DNA of 20,557 nt from Phycisphaerales bacterium UBA7708. GTDB taxonomy: Bacteria; Planctomycetota; Phycisphaerae; Sedimentisphaerales; Anaerohalosphaeraceae. Positions 1 to 8,087 of this stretch are shown piece by piece. The stretch is taken from positions 1-20,557 of the forward strand of contig DLFY01000163.1 in assembly GCA_002482415.1 (NCBI GenBank). Direction: 5' to 3'. How positions within the stretch are numbered: the stretch's first letter is position 1; every line of letters starts with the position of its first letter. A model generated the notes under the pieces. The model did not search any database and was not told the DNA's origin. It saw only the letters and a program-made list of their open reading frames with translations. Made by a program: the position numbers and the translations under genes.

Positions 1-1025
1 CCGCCAAGATTTCGGGTTACTCCTATGGTCAGACCATCCATCAGAGTAAACAGAAATACGCCCGTATTCACATTACGCCATAACATATCGTTTTTGCCGT
101 CACCGTTAAAGTCAGGATATACAACCACTTTCTGCCAGCTCAGGACAGGATAATGCGTCGCAGGCGACATCCTCCAGAAATCATTGGCGCCATTGGCTGT
201 TTCGCCGACAAAGTCCCAGTTGGCAGCAATAAACATAGCGCGAGATTTCATCTCAATCGACGTCTTGCCCATACCGCCGGCACTGACTGCCTGACCCGAG
301 GCCTGAGTATCCCAAAAACCACTATTGACCGTACTTCCAGCTTGACCGCCCACCAGACCGCCGGCAGATGTCATTCCGCTGACCGCACCTCTTGCATAGC
401 AGGTGGTGATTACACCGGTGTTATAACCCACCAGACCGCCGATATTTTCCAGACCATTGGCCGTACAACTGGAATAGCAGGCAACCAGCGAACCGCCAAG
501 GTTGTAACCCACCAGACCGCCGACATTGTATGCGCCCTGAATGGAACCGGTTGTATAGCAACCGATAATGATCGTTCCAATCTCATTCCATCCCACCAGA
601 CCACCGACATAACTACTGGTTGCATGGGGAACTGCAATAGAGATGTTTTCCAGGCCAAGATTGGCGATTCTGGCATCATCTGTATAACCAAACAGACCCA
701 CATACAGCACCCCGCTGTTTGTGGAATAAGTCAGATTCCGGATGATATGACCGTTTCCATCAAATTCGCCGGTGAACTTTGTAGCCGCATTGCCGATAAT
801 GTTATATTGCGTGCCCGTGTAAGCGGACATATCAATATCGGCCATCAGGATGAAATACTTATCCCAGTCAGCGGAGTTAAGGCCGATGGTATTCATATCA
901 TCAGCAGTCACAATCTGATAGGGATCCCCTTCCGTTCCACTGCCGCCGCTATATGCCGCAGCCTGCGATGTGGTGGATAAAAAGGCCACCATTCCAATCA
1001 CGAGTGCTAAAAACAACTTGTTCAT
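1..1025 (-). CDS. Secreted GLUG-repeat protein with FG-GAP-like region (3' end cut by window)
   Basis: At least 341 codons are visible, running off the left edge. The start is ATG at 1025, preceded 5 nt upstream by a strong GGGAGG ribosome binding site and followed by a signal peptide (MNKLFLALVIGMVAFLSTTSQA). Residues about 55-100 form a lead-in containing GEFDGNGHIIRNL, typical of GLUG proteins. GGLVG motifs follow near residues 141, 168, 195 and 221, a period of about 27, each followed by a turn such as GCYTTG or TCYARG. The segment FWDTQASGQ and then AANWDFVGETANG is the usual close of a GLUG block. From about residue 303, DFNGDGKNDMLWRN matches a calcium-binding FG-GAP/VCBS-type repeat. 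Such proteins are exported surface or adhesin-like proteins, and the ligand here is unknown. The frame stays open upstream to an ATG at 1157, but the signal peptide and ribosome site favour 1025. Confidence 0.85.
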   Translation of the reverse strand, partial: MNKLFLALVIGMVAFLSTTSQAAAYSGGSGTEGDPYQIVTADDMNTIGLNSADWDKYFILMADIDMSAYTGTQYNIIGNAATKFTGEFDGNGHIIRNLTYSTNSGVLYVGLFGYTDDARIANLGLENISIAVPHATSSYVGGLVGWNEIGTIIIGCYTTGSIQGAYNVGGLVGYNLGGSLVACYSSCTANGLENIGGLVGYNTGVITTCYARGAVSGMTSAGGLVGGQAGSTVNSGFWDTQASGQAVSAGGMGKTSIEMKSRAMFIAANWDFVGETANGANDFWRMSPATHYPVLSWQKVVVYPDFNGDGKNDMLWRNVNTGVFLFTLMDGLTIGVTRNLG

Positions 1026-1094
1026 AAAACCTCCCTTCAACAATAATGTTTTATTTGTTTTTTCGTCATTCCAATTGTCGTGAGCAATGGAAGC

Positions 1095-1109
1095 AATTGC
1101 CCGGCAATT
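1095..1109. promoter_or_regulatory. 15-nt palindrome in the GLUG gene leader, possible operator
   Basis: The sequence AATTGCC-C-GGCAATT has 7-bp arms around a single central base, about 70 nt upstream of the GLUG start at 1025. Perfect dyads of this size often bind dimeric repressors. No cognate regulator is visible, so the role is an inference. Confidence 0.3.
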
Positions 1110-1328
1110 ACGCCAACAACTTTGACCACTGTTTGAGATTCGATTTCTTTTGCTCATTTGTTATCCCCATAAAAAATGAAATATCCAGAAAGGGATTATA
1201 CCAAAATGGGGATTTTAATTCAACGCATTTTCAATAGCAGCTCATTCATATCAAGACATACATGGTCTTTTTAGATGGATATCTGTTCCTATTTTACGTC
1301 ATTTGTCCGGTAAAAACACGCGAATTAT

Positions 1329-1379
1329 CTGTCAACGAATGATTTCTCAAACAATAGATTTTGAGGCATCCGTTGACAG
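1329..1379 (-). terminator. Large hairpin downstream of the CotH/LTD gene, possible terminator
   Basis: The outer stem pairs CTGTCAACGAATG (1329-1341) with CATCCGTTGACAG, with one mismatch, and an inner stem pairs CTCAAA with TTTGAG. It lies about 30 nt after the stop codon at 1412. On the minus strand the first T tract (TTTTT) comes only about a dozen bases after the stem, so this is not a textbook intrinsic terminator. It may instead protect the 3' end of the mRNA. Confidence 0.45.
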
Positions 1380-1411
1380 TCCAGATGAATTCGAAATGAA
1401 ATTTATTTCTT

Positions 1412-4400
1412 TTATTTTCCCGGTTGGGGTGCCAGCCCGACCCAGATTTCAGGGTCGCTGGAATACGTATTTTTATCGGCCCGCTGCAGAGATTGCCCCC
1501 CGCCGTTAGGACCTGTCGGCCAGGGCGCTGAATCCATATAATCAATGGTTTCGACAGGGATATAAATCCGTGCCTTATTCCATTCCTGGTCGCCCGGGAT
1601 CTGTATGGCGATTTCTTCACCATTATTATCCAGCTTTCCGGCATAGGGACCAAACACGCGCGTCCCGGCGGGCAGGATAGAACCATAGACACTGCTGAAC
1701 AACGAAGGATTTTTGGCAACAATGACATATTCGCCTGGCATAACCGTAATACCGGATGGGAATGCATACCCAATACCATCAATTGCCCAGGGCAAATCCT
1801 GTGAATGAAAGACTCCCTGGGGATTTTCCGTCGAAACCGTGGCCATCAGAGACACCGCCCCAGAAGAACGGTTATACAGCTCCAGATATTCATAGTCGGC
1901 TCCCTGCACCGGATTATACATTATCTCGGTGATAACCAGCGGGGCGACCAGAGGGCTGCTGTTGGGCTGCTGCGGTGTAGGAGTCTGCATTCGGACAAAA
2001 TCATATCCGTTGGTCAAAGCGGCTTTTTCATATCGGCCAAAAGAAATCCCCGTTTCGGATGCATCGAATTTTTGCCGGGTTAGATAGTAGCCAGTCACCT
2101 CACCATTTTCACCGGAATACAGATAAACCGTTTCACCTGCTTCGCTAAGTGCAAAGCGTTTTTCAGTCGGCTGCGATAGGCTGCCAAACGAGGTATCCTG
2201 ATAGAAAACCAGATAACTGCCGCCATGAAGGATGGTGCCGGCCGGTATCTCATATTTGCGGATGGTATTCATGTCCGTACTGTCATCAGTAAGGAACCAG
2301 CCGCCGATGTTGATATCCTGGTCGGTTTTGTTAGATAGTTCAATCCAGTCGGGCTGGCTGGCATGGGAATGAGCCAGGATTTCATTGAATACAATACTGT
2401 CAGTGGCCAGCCCCTGCTCGGCCAGCCCGGGAGAGCCGCCCAGTAGGGTGCTTGCCCGCCACGAAGGTTTATTGTCCCACGTTTCCGGAAGGCCATTCAA
2501 ATCACCGCAGAAGACCAGCGAGAACCCCTTGCCGTCGGTAATGTCATACCATTTATCGTCATACGTGAATTCAAGAATCGTGCTGTTGGTCTGGTCATCC
2601 AGGCTGATTGTCTCCCCGCTGTTGGCCAGGGAACCCAGATAGCCGCCAAGAATCAGCGTATTTCCCGGGACCGTATAGCCGGCTGCAAACGCCGCTGGAT
2701 TTTTAACCAGCAGCAGATAGTGCCCGGCTTCCAGTGTCATATTGTCCGGGAATTCATAAGTAATGCCCTTGGTAAATTTGACGCCGTTAAGCAGCAGAGG
2801 TTGCGTTCCAATATTGGTGAGTTCAATATACTCATAGTCTTCGGCGGTATAGTTCAAAGATGCATTGTCGGCGGGATGATACATCAGCTCCGTAATACGC
2901 AAATAGCGCTGGGCATCGCTCGGATTGCCGAGATAAGTTTTGGATGCGGCCAGTCGCTGAGCCGTGTCGCGGATTTCGAGAGTTTCACCCCAACTGGACA
3001 GGTGCCCTTTATACCCGCCCTGCACAAACAAGTGCTGTCCGCCTTTGGGAGACAGGGCACGCGCCCTGAAGGCTTTGGCATTGGGCGACAGGTACATCGC
3101 ACCGCCGGCGGGAATGACCGTGCCGGGAGCAAAGGTGTGTGTAACCCCGCCGGATACCGTCCAGCCGCTGATATCGGCCGCAAAGGTGTTGGGGTTGAGA
3201 ATCTGGATGTATTCTTCATCCTGATTCCACGAGGCCGGATTGTAATCAATGTCACCGATTTGCAGATCAACCTGCTGAGGCTGGGCACCGGGAATTCCGG
3301 CAGGCTCATCCGGCCAGGATGAACCCTGCAGGTGATTGACATATAAATGCGTCCTGCGGACCGGCAGATAGGTGATCCGAATCGCATTCAAATCAGAGGC
3401 CAGGCTGGGCAATCCCTCGTATGCCATCAGAGACGCCAGTTCATTCATTTGCTTTTCGTAATACTGCTGCTGAGCGGGCGTTCCTGCAGGCTGCAGATAC
3501 GTATCCATCAGTGTCCGCAGATGCCGCAGGTACATTTGCCGGGCAACAGAATCCGCATACACCGCATCAAAAAGACGATTCCATTGATAATCGACTTTCT
3601 GGTGATTCTGGCTGCCGAAGAAGGGGTGGCTGGGCGAACGAACGTCGCCGGGCCAGTCCTGGGCGGCTGTGATACCGGAAACACCGTGGTTCAGCCCGAA
3701 TGTCAAGTCCTTGTCCCACGGGATAAACATCCACTCCCCGGAACCCTCTGTGTCGCGATAAAGAAAATAGTTCTTGTGGGTATGGTCATTTTCGTGGACC
3801 AGGGTACAGACCGCCAGGTAGGTAATAACCGCGGGGAGATTGACATGATCAAACAGAAATGTGCCGCGCGTGGGGCTGCCCGGGGCGATCCCGACCGCCA
3901 GTGCCTTCAAGTCACTGTTGTCCTCATGCAGCCGTGTAATTTTCCGTTCCACCTGCTCGCCGGACAGATTGGCATTTAAATCGGAATACACTTTATAAAA
4001 GGCCCCATTGTCATCCAGCCCGGTCCGTCGAAGCAGGTGCCGGTCCGGCTGCTCGACAAACACACGAATAAATGGATCGCCGTTATTGCGGATCACACGC
4101 ATGGGAAATACAATGCTGCACGGCAATCCCGCCGCGGCATACGTATTGAACGCCAGGGAAGGACGAAGATAGGTCGGGTCCGCCCCCTGCTCATTGAGAT
4201 TAATCTCATCCACCCGTTCATAGTTCGGATCAAACAGAAAATGATAACCGTCATTGAAATGAATTTTGCGGCCTTTGGTATAGTTGCCCCCGCGCAGCTC
4301 AATACGCACATTGTCATAAAACTCATTACGGAAAAAGACCGAGCAGCGGGTACCGGTTTCAGTGGCTTCGGCGGCGGTATCCTGAACAAAATACCGGATT

Positions 4401-6919
4401 ACAGGCAAATTGGTCTGCACGGACGGGTCCGCAATCACCGTCCCATAGTACCGCGGTGCATCGCTGGTAAACAGCGTCGCCGGTTCCTGTGTCCGGACAG
4501 CGGCGGTATCGGTCGCCCGGACGGCCCATCGCACCATATCACCCGCACGGTAAGCCGATTCAGGGATGGCGCCGGAAAAGATGCCGTCGCCGGCAATGAC
4601 ATCTCCGCCCTGACCGGCATCATTCATGGCCACAGTCATCTCGCTGCCGAATCCGATGCAGTAAATCAACTCGACCTGCTGGATGGGCTTTGCAGTCGCA
4701 GTAACCGCGGCTGAAATAACCAGGGTTTCCGATTCCAGCGGCGGGACGGGATTACGCGTTACGTCGCGAATCGCCGGCCCAAGATTAAATTGTCCGGGAT
4801 TGTTTTTACTCCCGGGACTGGGCATCTGGAAATACGATTCCAGCAGGGATGTCATGGATATATTCTGTACTCGCACCGCAGACAACTTGGGCAATATCAG
4901 AAAATCAGAACTGCTGGCACCTTTATTCAGTCCCTGAATGGACAGCACATTCCAGCCCTTGCGCAATCGCCCAAGCGCTTCGTCCGACAACGCAAATGAC
5001 GCATACCGCACAGCCAGTGTATCATTACGGTCCGTATTCGCCTGGGAATTCCAGACTGGAACCGCAGGCGCATTGTCGGAAGCAACCGCCGCGCCTGTAT
5101 TCAAATAAGCGACAAATCCATCGTCGTACATGATCTCCAGGTTTAAGTCCTGCAGGCCTGTCAGGTCGTCCACCCAGAAGGGAATGCGTATATAAGCAGA
5201 CGCATTTTTTCCATACATCTCCTGTCGAAGATTGAGTCCGATTAACGATTCATACCCGGATTGCGTTTCATACCCGACACCCGTAGTTCCCGCTTTCCAG
5301 CCGTCCGGAACATAATCGCTGTCCGCCCAGGGAATCCCGGCGTCATTGACAGTCGGGATTTTGGCGTATGCCGCAGCACCCGGCGCAATCAACTCAACGG
5401 CCTGCGAGGTCAGACCCGTGGGGCTGGCCAATCCATAGGAGATACTGCCAAACTGAGCCGGATACATATAGTGGTGGACAACGGTTTTGCCGTCCGGAAG
5501 GACAAGAGCAAGAAAGCCCGACCCGGAGGACAGTGAAAAATTGGTATGCAGGATTTCACCCGGGGTTCGTCTGTCTTTGCCGGATGCAAAAATGACGATA
5601 AACGCTCCTGAGTCCAGGACTAAATCCGGGATTTCCCAGCGGGTCAGGTCGGCCGGGTCATCGGTCAAATACCAGCCGCCCAGATTAATCGCCGAGGGGG
5701 TGGTGTTACATAATTCAATCCAGTCGGAAGAATTATTATCCTCATCGAGGATTTGTCCGGCCTGAAGAGGTAATTTAGCCGTATTCAGTGCCATAAATTC
5801 ACTGATGACCACAGACGGCCCCTGCTTGTCCCATGACTGTGCCAACACCGCCATATCGGACAGGGTTACACCATCATTCCCGTCCAAATCCGGCAGCCGC
5901 CCGGCCAGAATATCCGCATCCAGCCAGGATTGTGCCAGGATTAAAAAATCCGCCACATCGACGGCACAATCGCCGGTCATATCCCCAACAGGACATAACG
6001 AGTCGGATATCATTACATAGACTGAGTCCCAGACCGATTGGCTTGAATTGAACACTGTCAGAGTCAACTGATACATGCCTGCAACGGCAGGAAATTGCAC
6101 AATCGGATCCAGGACGCTTTGATTCGGTTCGAAAGTCAGGTCATCAATCGAAACTCCGTCCGGGGCAGCAGTCAGCGTCCATTGATACTGATAAGGGTCC
6201 GATACCGTCCCATAGACCTGAACATCGCCGGCAAGCTGCGTTCGAGTCTGGGGCTGTACCAGAACCTGAGACTCCCCGGCGTCAACGACCGGAGGCCATT
6301 CCCCGCCCGGCTGGCCCAGCAGTTCCACCTCGGCAATCTGCATACTGTTGGCGCCGGATGGATTGCGGACGGCCGGAAAGACAAGTTTGAAATGTTTATA
6401 AGCGACGGAATTTGAAAACAGGACAGGTGTCGTATTTTTCGTGTAGCGAGGCCAGGCCTTCGACTGATTAAAATCCACAATATCGCCTGCGGCTATCAGA
6501 GTATATGGCCCGGTAATGGTCGTATTGGAGCCGTAAAGTTCATACTTAACGGGGTCACGGCTTTCGGCATCATTGGCCGTCGTAAACGTCAAACCCACTA
6601 CAACGGTATGGGATTCCGTTGGCGTAACGCAAAAACCCGTCGTCTGGGTTTCACCTTTAAGATGGAGGTATTTCGTATTGACATTATCATCAATGGCATA
6701 TCTGGGAGCTTCCGCAGAAGGCCAGTCGCTATCATTTGGAACACCAATAATCGTATCCCCGGGCCGCGTGATATCCGCGGCAGGAATATCGGCGCATACC
6801 ATCGCCAATTTCATGCATTCTGCCGGAATAATATCCGACACGATCACGCCTGCCAAAACACACAAAAAACAGACCCATGCTCGTTTATTCCATACGATCG
6901 CCGTACTGCTTAATGCCAT
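1412..6919 (-). CDS. Giant secreted CotH-kinase / lamin-tail-domain protein with discoidin, PKD-like and dockerin modules
   Basis: The protein is 1835 residues from ATG 6919, which has a GGGGTGG ribosome site 4-5 nt upstream. An in-frame TTG at 6946 is less likely. A hydrophobic export segment lies at residues 6-30. Modules in order: discoidin-like domain (about 50-202, with ANDAESRDP); PKD-like domain (210-306); a complete dockerin pair (311-364, GDMTGDCAVDVADF and PDLDGNDGVTLSDM); lamin-tail domain (LTD) 1 (370-495, WIELCNTT...GGWYLTDDP); a beta-rich region; CotH-type kinase domain (about 860-1150) with NYFLYRDTEGSGEW then FIPWDKDLTFG near 1050-1075; and LTDs 2-5 (about 1215-1335, 1338-1460, 1506-1630, 1660-1805). 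CotH proteins are atypical protein kinases, and LTDs occur in many bacterial surface proteins. The substrate is unknown. The gene stands alone, with a 103-bp repeated element 62 nt upstream. Individual LTD borders are approximate. Confidence 0.9.
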   Translation of the reverse strand: MALSSTAIVWNKRAWVCFLCVLAGVIVSDIIPAECMKLAMVCADIPAADITRPGDTIIGVPNDSDWPSAEAPRYAIDDNVNTKYLHLKGETQTTGFCVTPTESHTVVVGLTFTTANDAESRDPVKYELYGSNTTITGPYTLIAAGDIVDFNQSKAWPRYTKNTTPVLFSNSVAYKHFKLVFPAVRNPSGANSMQIAEVELLGQPGGEWPPVVDAGESQVLVQPQTRTQLAGDVQVYGTVSDPYQYQWTLTAAPDGVSIDDLTFEPNQSVLDPIVQFPAVAGMYQLTLTVFNSSQSVWDSVYVMISDSLCPVGDMTGDCAVDVADFLILAQSWLDADILAGRLPDLDGNDGVTLSDMAVLAQSWDKQGPSVVISEFMALNTAKLPLQAGQILDEDNNSSDWIELCNTTPSAINLGGWYLTDDPADLTRWEIPDLVLDSGAFIVIFASGKDRRTPGEILHTNFSLSSGSGFLALVLPDGKTVVHHYMYPAQFGSISYGLASPTGLTSQAVELIAPGAAAYAKIPTVNDAGIPWADSDYVPDGWKAGTTGVGYETQSGYESLIGLNLRQEMYGKNASAYIRIPFWVDDLTGLQDLNLEIMYDDGFVAYLNTGAAVASDNAPAVPVWNSQANTDRNDTLAVRYASFALSDEALGRLRKGWNVLSIQGLNKGASSSDFLILPKLSAVRVQNISMTSLLESYFQMPSPGSKNNPGQFNLGPAIRDVTRNPVPPLESETLVISAAVTATAKPIQQVELIYCIGFGSEMTVAMNDAGQGGDVIAGDGIFSGAIPESAYRAGDMVRWAVRATDTAAVRTQEPATLFTSDAPRYYGTVIADPSVQTNLPVIRYFVQDTAAEATETGTRCSVFFRNEFYDNVRIELRGGNYTKGRKIHFNDGYHFLFDPNYERVDEINLNEQGADPTYLRPSLAFNTYAAAGLPCSIVFPMRVIRNNGDPFIRVFVEQPDRHLLRRTGLDDNGAFYKVYSDLNANLSGEQVERKITRLHEDNSDLKALAVGIAPGSPTRGTFLFDHVNLPAVITYLAVCTLVHENDHTHKNYFLYRDTEGSGEWMFIPWDKDLTFGLNHGVSGITAAQDWPGDVRSPSHPFFGSQNHQKVDYQWNRLFDAVYADSVARQMYLRHLRTLMDTYLQPAGTPAQQQYYEKQMNELASLMAYEGLPSLASDLNAIRITYLPVRRTHLYVNHLQGSSWPDEPAGIPGAQPQQVDLQIGDIDYNPASWNQDEEYIQILNPNTFAADISGWTVSGGVTHTFAPGTVIPAGGAMYLSPNAKAFRARALSPKGGQHLFVQGGYKGHLSSWGETLEIRDTAQRLAASKTYLGNPSDAQRYLRITELMYHPADNASLNYTAEDYEYIELTNIGTQPLLLNGVKFTKGITYEFPDNMTLEAGHYLLLVKNPAAFAAGYTVPGNTLILGGYLGSLANSGETISLDDQTNSTILEFTYDDKWYDITDGKGFSLVFCGDLNGLPETWDNKPSWRASTLLGGSPGLAEQGLATDSIVFNEILAHSHASQPDWIELSNKTDQDINIGGWFLTDDSTDMNTIRKYEIPAGTILHGGSYLVFYQDTSFGSLSQPTEKRFALSEAGETVYLYSGENGEVTGYYLTRQKFDASETGISFGRYEKAALTNGYDFVRMQTPTPQQPNSSPLVAPLVITEIMYNPVQGADYEYLELYNRSSGAVSLMATVSTENPQGVFHSQDLPWAIDGIGYAFPSGITVMPGEYVIVAKNPSLFSSVYGSILPAGTRVFGPYAGKLDNNGEEIAIQIPGDQEWNKARIYIPVETIDYMDSAPWPTGPNGGGQSLQRADKNTYSSDPEIWVGLAPQPGK

Positions 6920-6981
6920 AATCCACCCCAGAAGTAAGTGATTCAATCAAACTTAAAATACTATTACAATTACATGACTTA

Positions 6982-7084
6982 TATACTGATCTTACTTAAA
7001 ATTTTCCATTTCGTCGCGGCTAAGTACAGTAGCATCAACCACTTGCTTCTTTTGCTCGCGGAATAATCATACCCGTTGGGTATA
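6982..7084 (-). repeat. 103-bp repeated upstream element, copy A (leader of the CotH/LTD gene)
   Basis: This stretch aligns without gaps to 15345-15447, with 12 mismatches by eye in 103 bases. It lies 62 nt upstream of the CotH/LTD start at 6919. Its distal end is a perfect palindrome, ATACCC-GTT-GGGTAT, at about 7069-7083. Reading toward the gene, ATG just after the palindrome opens an 11-codon frame, MIIPRAKEASG, followed by TGA. The near half, containing CTTAGCCGCGACGA, is the best conserved. The identity of the element is not known to me. A shared operator, leader RNA, small mobile repeat or gene remnant are all possible. Confidence 0.8.
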
Positions 7085-7089
7085 GAATA

Positions 7090-7135
7090 CAACGATAGAG
7101 TTAATTATGCCACATCAAGCCAGACCTCTACGTTG
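7090..7135 (+). terminator. Weak hairpin in the intergenic region, T-rich on the plus side
   Basis: CAACGATAGAG (7090-7100) pairs with CTCTACGTTG (7126-7135), with one bulged base and a 25-nt loop. In the plus direction it is followed by TTTTATTTT, which would suit a plus-strand terminator, but no plus-strand gene exists here. In the minus direction it is a plain hairpin 16 nt after the pseudopilin stop codon. Confidence 0.25.
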
Positions 7136-7151
7136 TTTTATTTTCGTTTTC

Positions 7152-7985
7152 TTAATGACTGTCATTCATGGATTTCATCCAATCCGGCCACGGGGCCGTC
7201 GAACGAGTCCATGTATTTCCGGTATTGAATGTCCTGTGCCATTTTAATTGCCACAGGCCCTTGAGACCAATCCGTTTGACGGTGCCATCCATAAACACAC
7301 CATTCACATAGCCATTGTGCCGGTTGATACAGAAACGCTGCATGGGATTCTGATCAATATTCCATGTTGCAACAGAATCGACCGCAGGCTGTGGAGAATC
7401 CGTATCTTTCGGCCAGCCGTCCACCCAGAAGCAATCCAGAAATAACGGCACGGTTGAAGGCTGACCCAAATTTTCGATTTTGTTCCAGAACCGCTCATCG
7501 CCGCTGTTGCCAAAAGTTCCATCGCTGGAGTCAATCAGCCATCCATTCGGGCCAATGCTGCCGAGGATGCAGGCCGTCTTATTCACCATAATGCTCGGTT
7601 CGTCTCCCGGTACGGGATTCGGCGAAGCCCAGGCTTCATTGGGCTTGCGTAAATCTGTCCATAACGGGGACGGAGGCGGTACAGTGGCCTTGGAGCATAA
7701 CCGAATTTCCGGATCATCATAGTAAGGACGCAGTGCCTGAATCCACCAGTGACCATGGCCATCGGCAGCTCTGTCGTTGTTGAAATCGGCATCCGGGAAT
7801 TTGCCTTTATTATCCAGTGTAAAGGTCATCACAATCGGATGCCATTGTTTAAGACGGGCCTGACAAAGAACGGTTTTAGCCTGTTCCTTGGCCCTTCCCA
7901 GCGCCGGAACAACAATTGCCAGCAATAATGCGATAATTGCAATTACAACCAGCAATTCAATCAGTGTAAACGCTCTTTTTTTCAT
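7152..7985 (-). CDS. Pseudopilin-like secreted protein with H-X9-DG C-terminal motif
   Basis: The protein is 277 residues from ATG 7985, with AGGGGA about 12 nt upstream; an open frame extends further up but has no better start. The N-terminus is a type IV prepilin leader: a short basic KKRA, then FTLIE and a 20-residue hydrophobic helix, so a prepilin peptidase should cut before Phe6 and methylate it. The cleavage-site residue is Ala rather than the usual Gly. The C-terminal part has His223, nine residues, then Asp-Gly (HNGYVNGVFMDG), followed by LKGLWQLKWHRTF. That pattern defines a large planctomycete and lentisphaere family of type II secretion pseudopilin-like proteins, often present in dozens of copies near carbohydrate enzymes. 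The exact role is unknown, but membrane or pilus-associated assembly on the outer face is likely. It lies between LamG-1 and the CotH/LTD gene and starts only 42 nt past the LamG-1 hairpin. Confidence 0.9.
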   Translation of the reverse strand: MKKRAFTLIELLVVIAIIALLLAIVVPALGRAKEQAKTVLCQARLKQWHPIVMTFTLDNKGKFPDADFNNDRAADGHGHWWIQALRPYYDDPEIRLCSKATVPPPSPLWTDLRKPNEAWASPNPVPGDEPSIMVNKTACILGSIGPNGWLIDSSDGTFGNSGDERFWNKIENLGQPSTVPLFLDCFWVDGWPKDTDSPQPAVDSVATWNIDQNPMQRFCINRHNGYVNGVFMDGTVKRIGLKGLWQLKWHRTFNTGNTWTRSTAPWPDWMKSMNDSH

Positions 7986-8026
7986 TTTTATCCGTCCCCT
8001 TGCATCATCATCCGTGATATGAGTAA

Positions 8027-8052
8027 ACAAGCCGGGGTTTCCCCCGGCTTGT
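8027..8052 (-). terminator. GC-rich hairpin after LamG-1, likely terminator
   Basis: ACAAGCCGGGG (8027-8037) and CCCCGGCTTGT (8042-8052) pair perfectly over 11 bp with a 4-nt loop, about 35 nt past the LamG-1 stop codon. On the minus strand only TTTAC follows, so termination may be partial and some transcription may read into the pseudopilin gene. Confidence 0.65.
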
Positions 8053-8087
8053 CTGCAATGTTAACATATCAAACTGCAATACTCTGT

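Larger units (their letters stand above)
1026..1411. other. Intergenic region between the CotH/LTD gene and the GLUG gene
   Basis: No convincing gene was found in these 386 bases. The right part holds a large hairpin just after the CotH/LTD stop codon. The left part is the leader of the GLUG gene and holds a perfect palindrome, AATTGCC-C-GGCAATT, at 1095-1109, about 70 nt upstream of the GLUG start. An 11-nt run, TTCTTTTGCTC (about 1145-1155), also occurs inside the 103-bp element at 6982-7084, but the flanking bases do not align. A small open frame in the plus direction (1046-1237) lacks coding character. Confidence 0.6.

Noticed and set aside
351..610. Spaced short DNA repeats (CCACCAGACCGCC) resembling a CRISPR array
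   Set aside because: They are the codons of the GGLVG motif in a coding region, with spacing of about 75-80 bp set by the protein repeat, imperfect copies and no cas genes.
153..980. A long open frame on the plus strand opposite the GLUG gene (275 codons)
   Set aside because: It is antisense to repeated GLUG codons, whose repeat period keeps the opposite frame open. It has no ribosome site or recognisable domain, and the minus strand gives a signal peptide and clear GLUG motifs.
1145..1170. A possible third copy of the 103-bp element upstream of the GLUG gene
   Set aside because: Only an 11-nt run (TTCTTTTGCTC) matches; the palindrome and the conserved CTTAGCCGCGACGA part are absent, so chance is likely.
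2720..6941. Many plus-strand open frames across the CotH/LTD gene, up to 225 codons
   Set aside because: All are antisense shadows of a gene with a clear domain series. None has a domain or a ribosome site.
6920..6946. TTG start at 6946 for the CotH/LTD protein
   Set aside because: The ATG at 6919 has a GGGGTGG ribosome site at proper distance and gives a more normal export leader; the TTG has neither.
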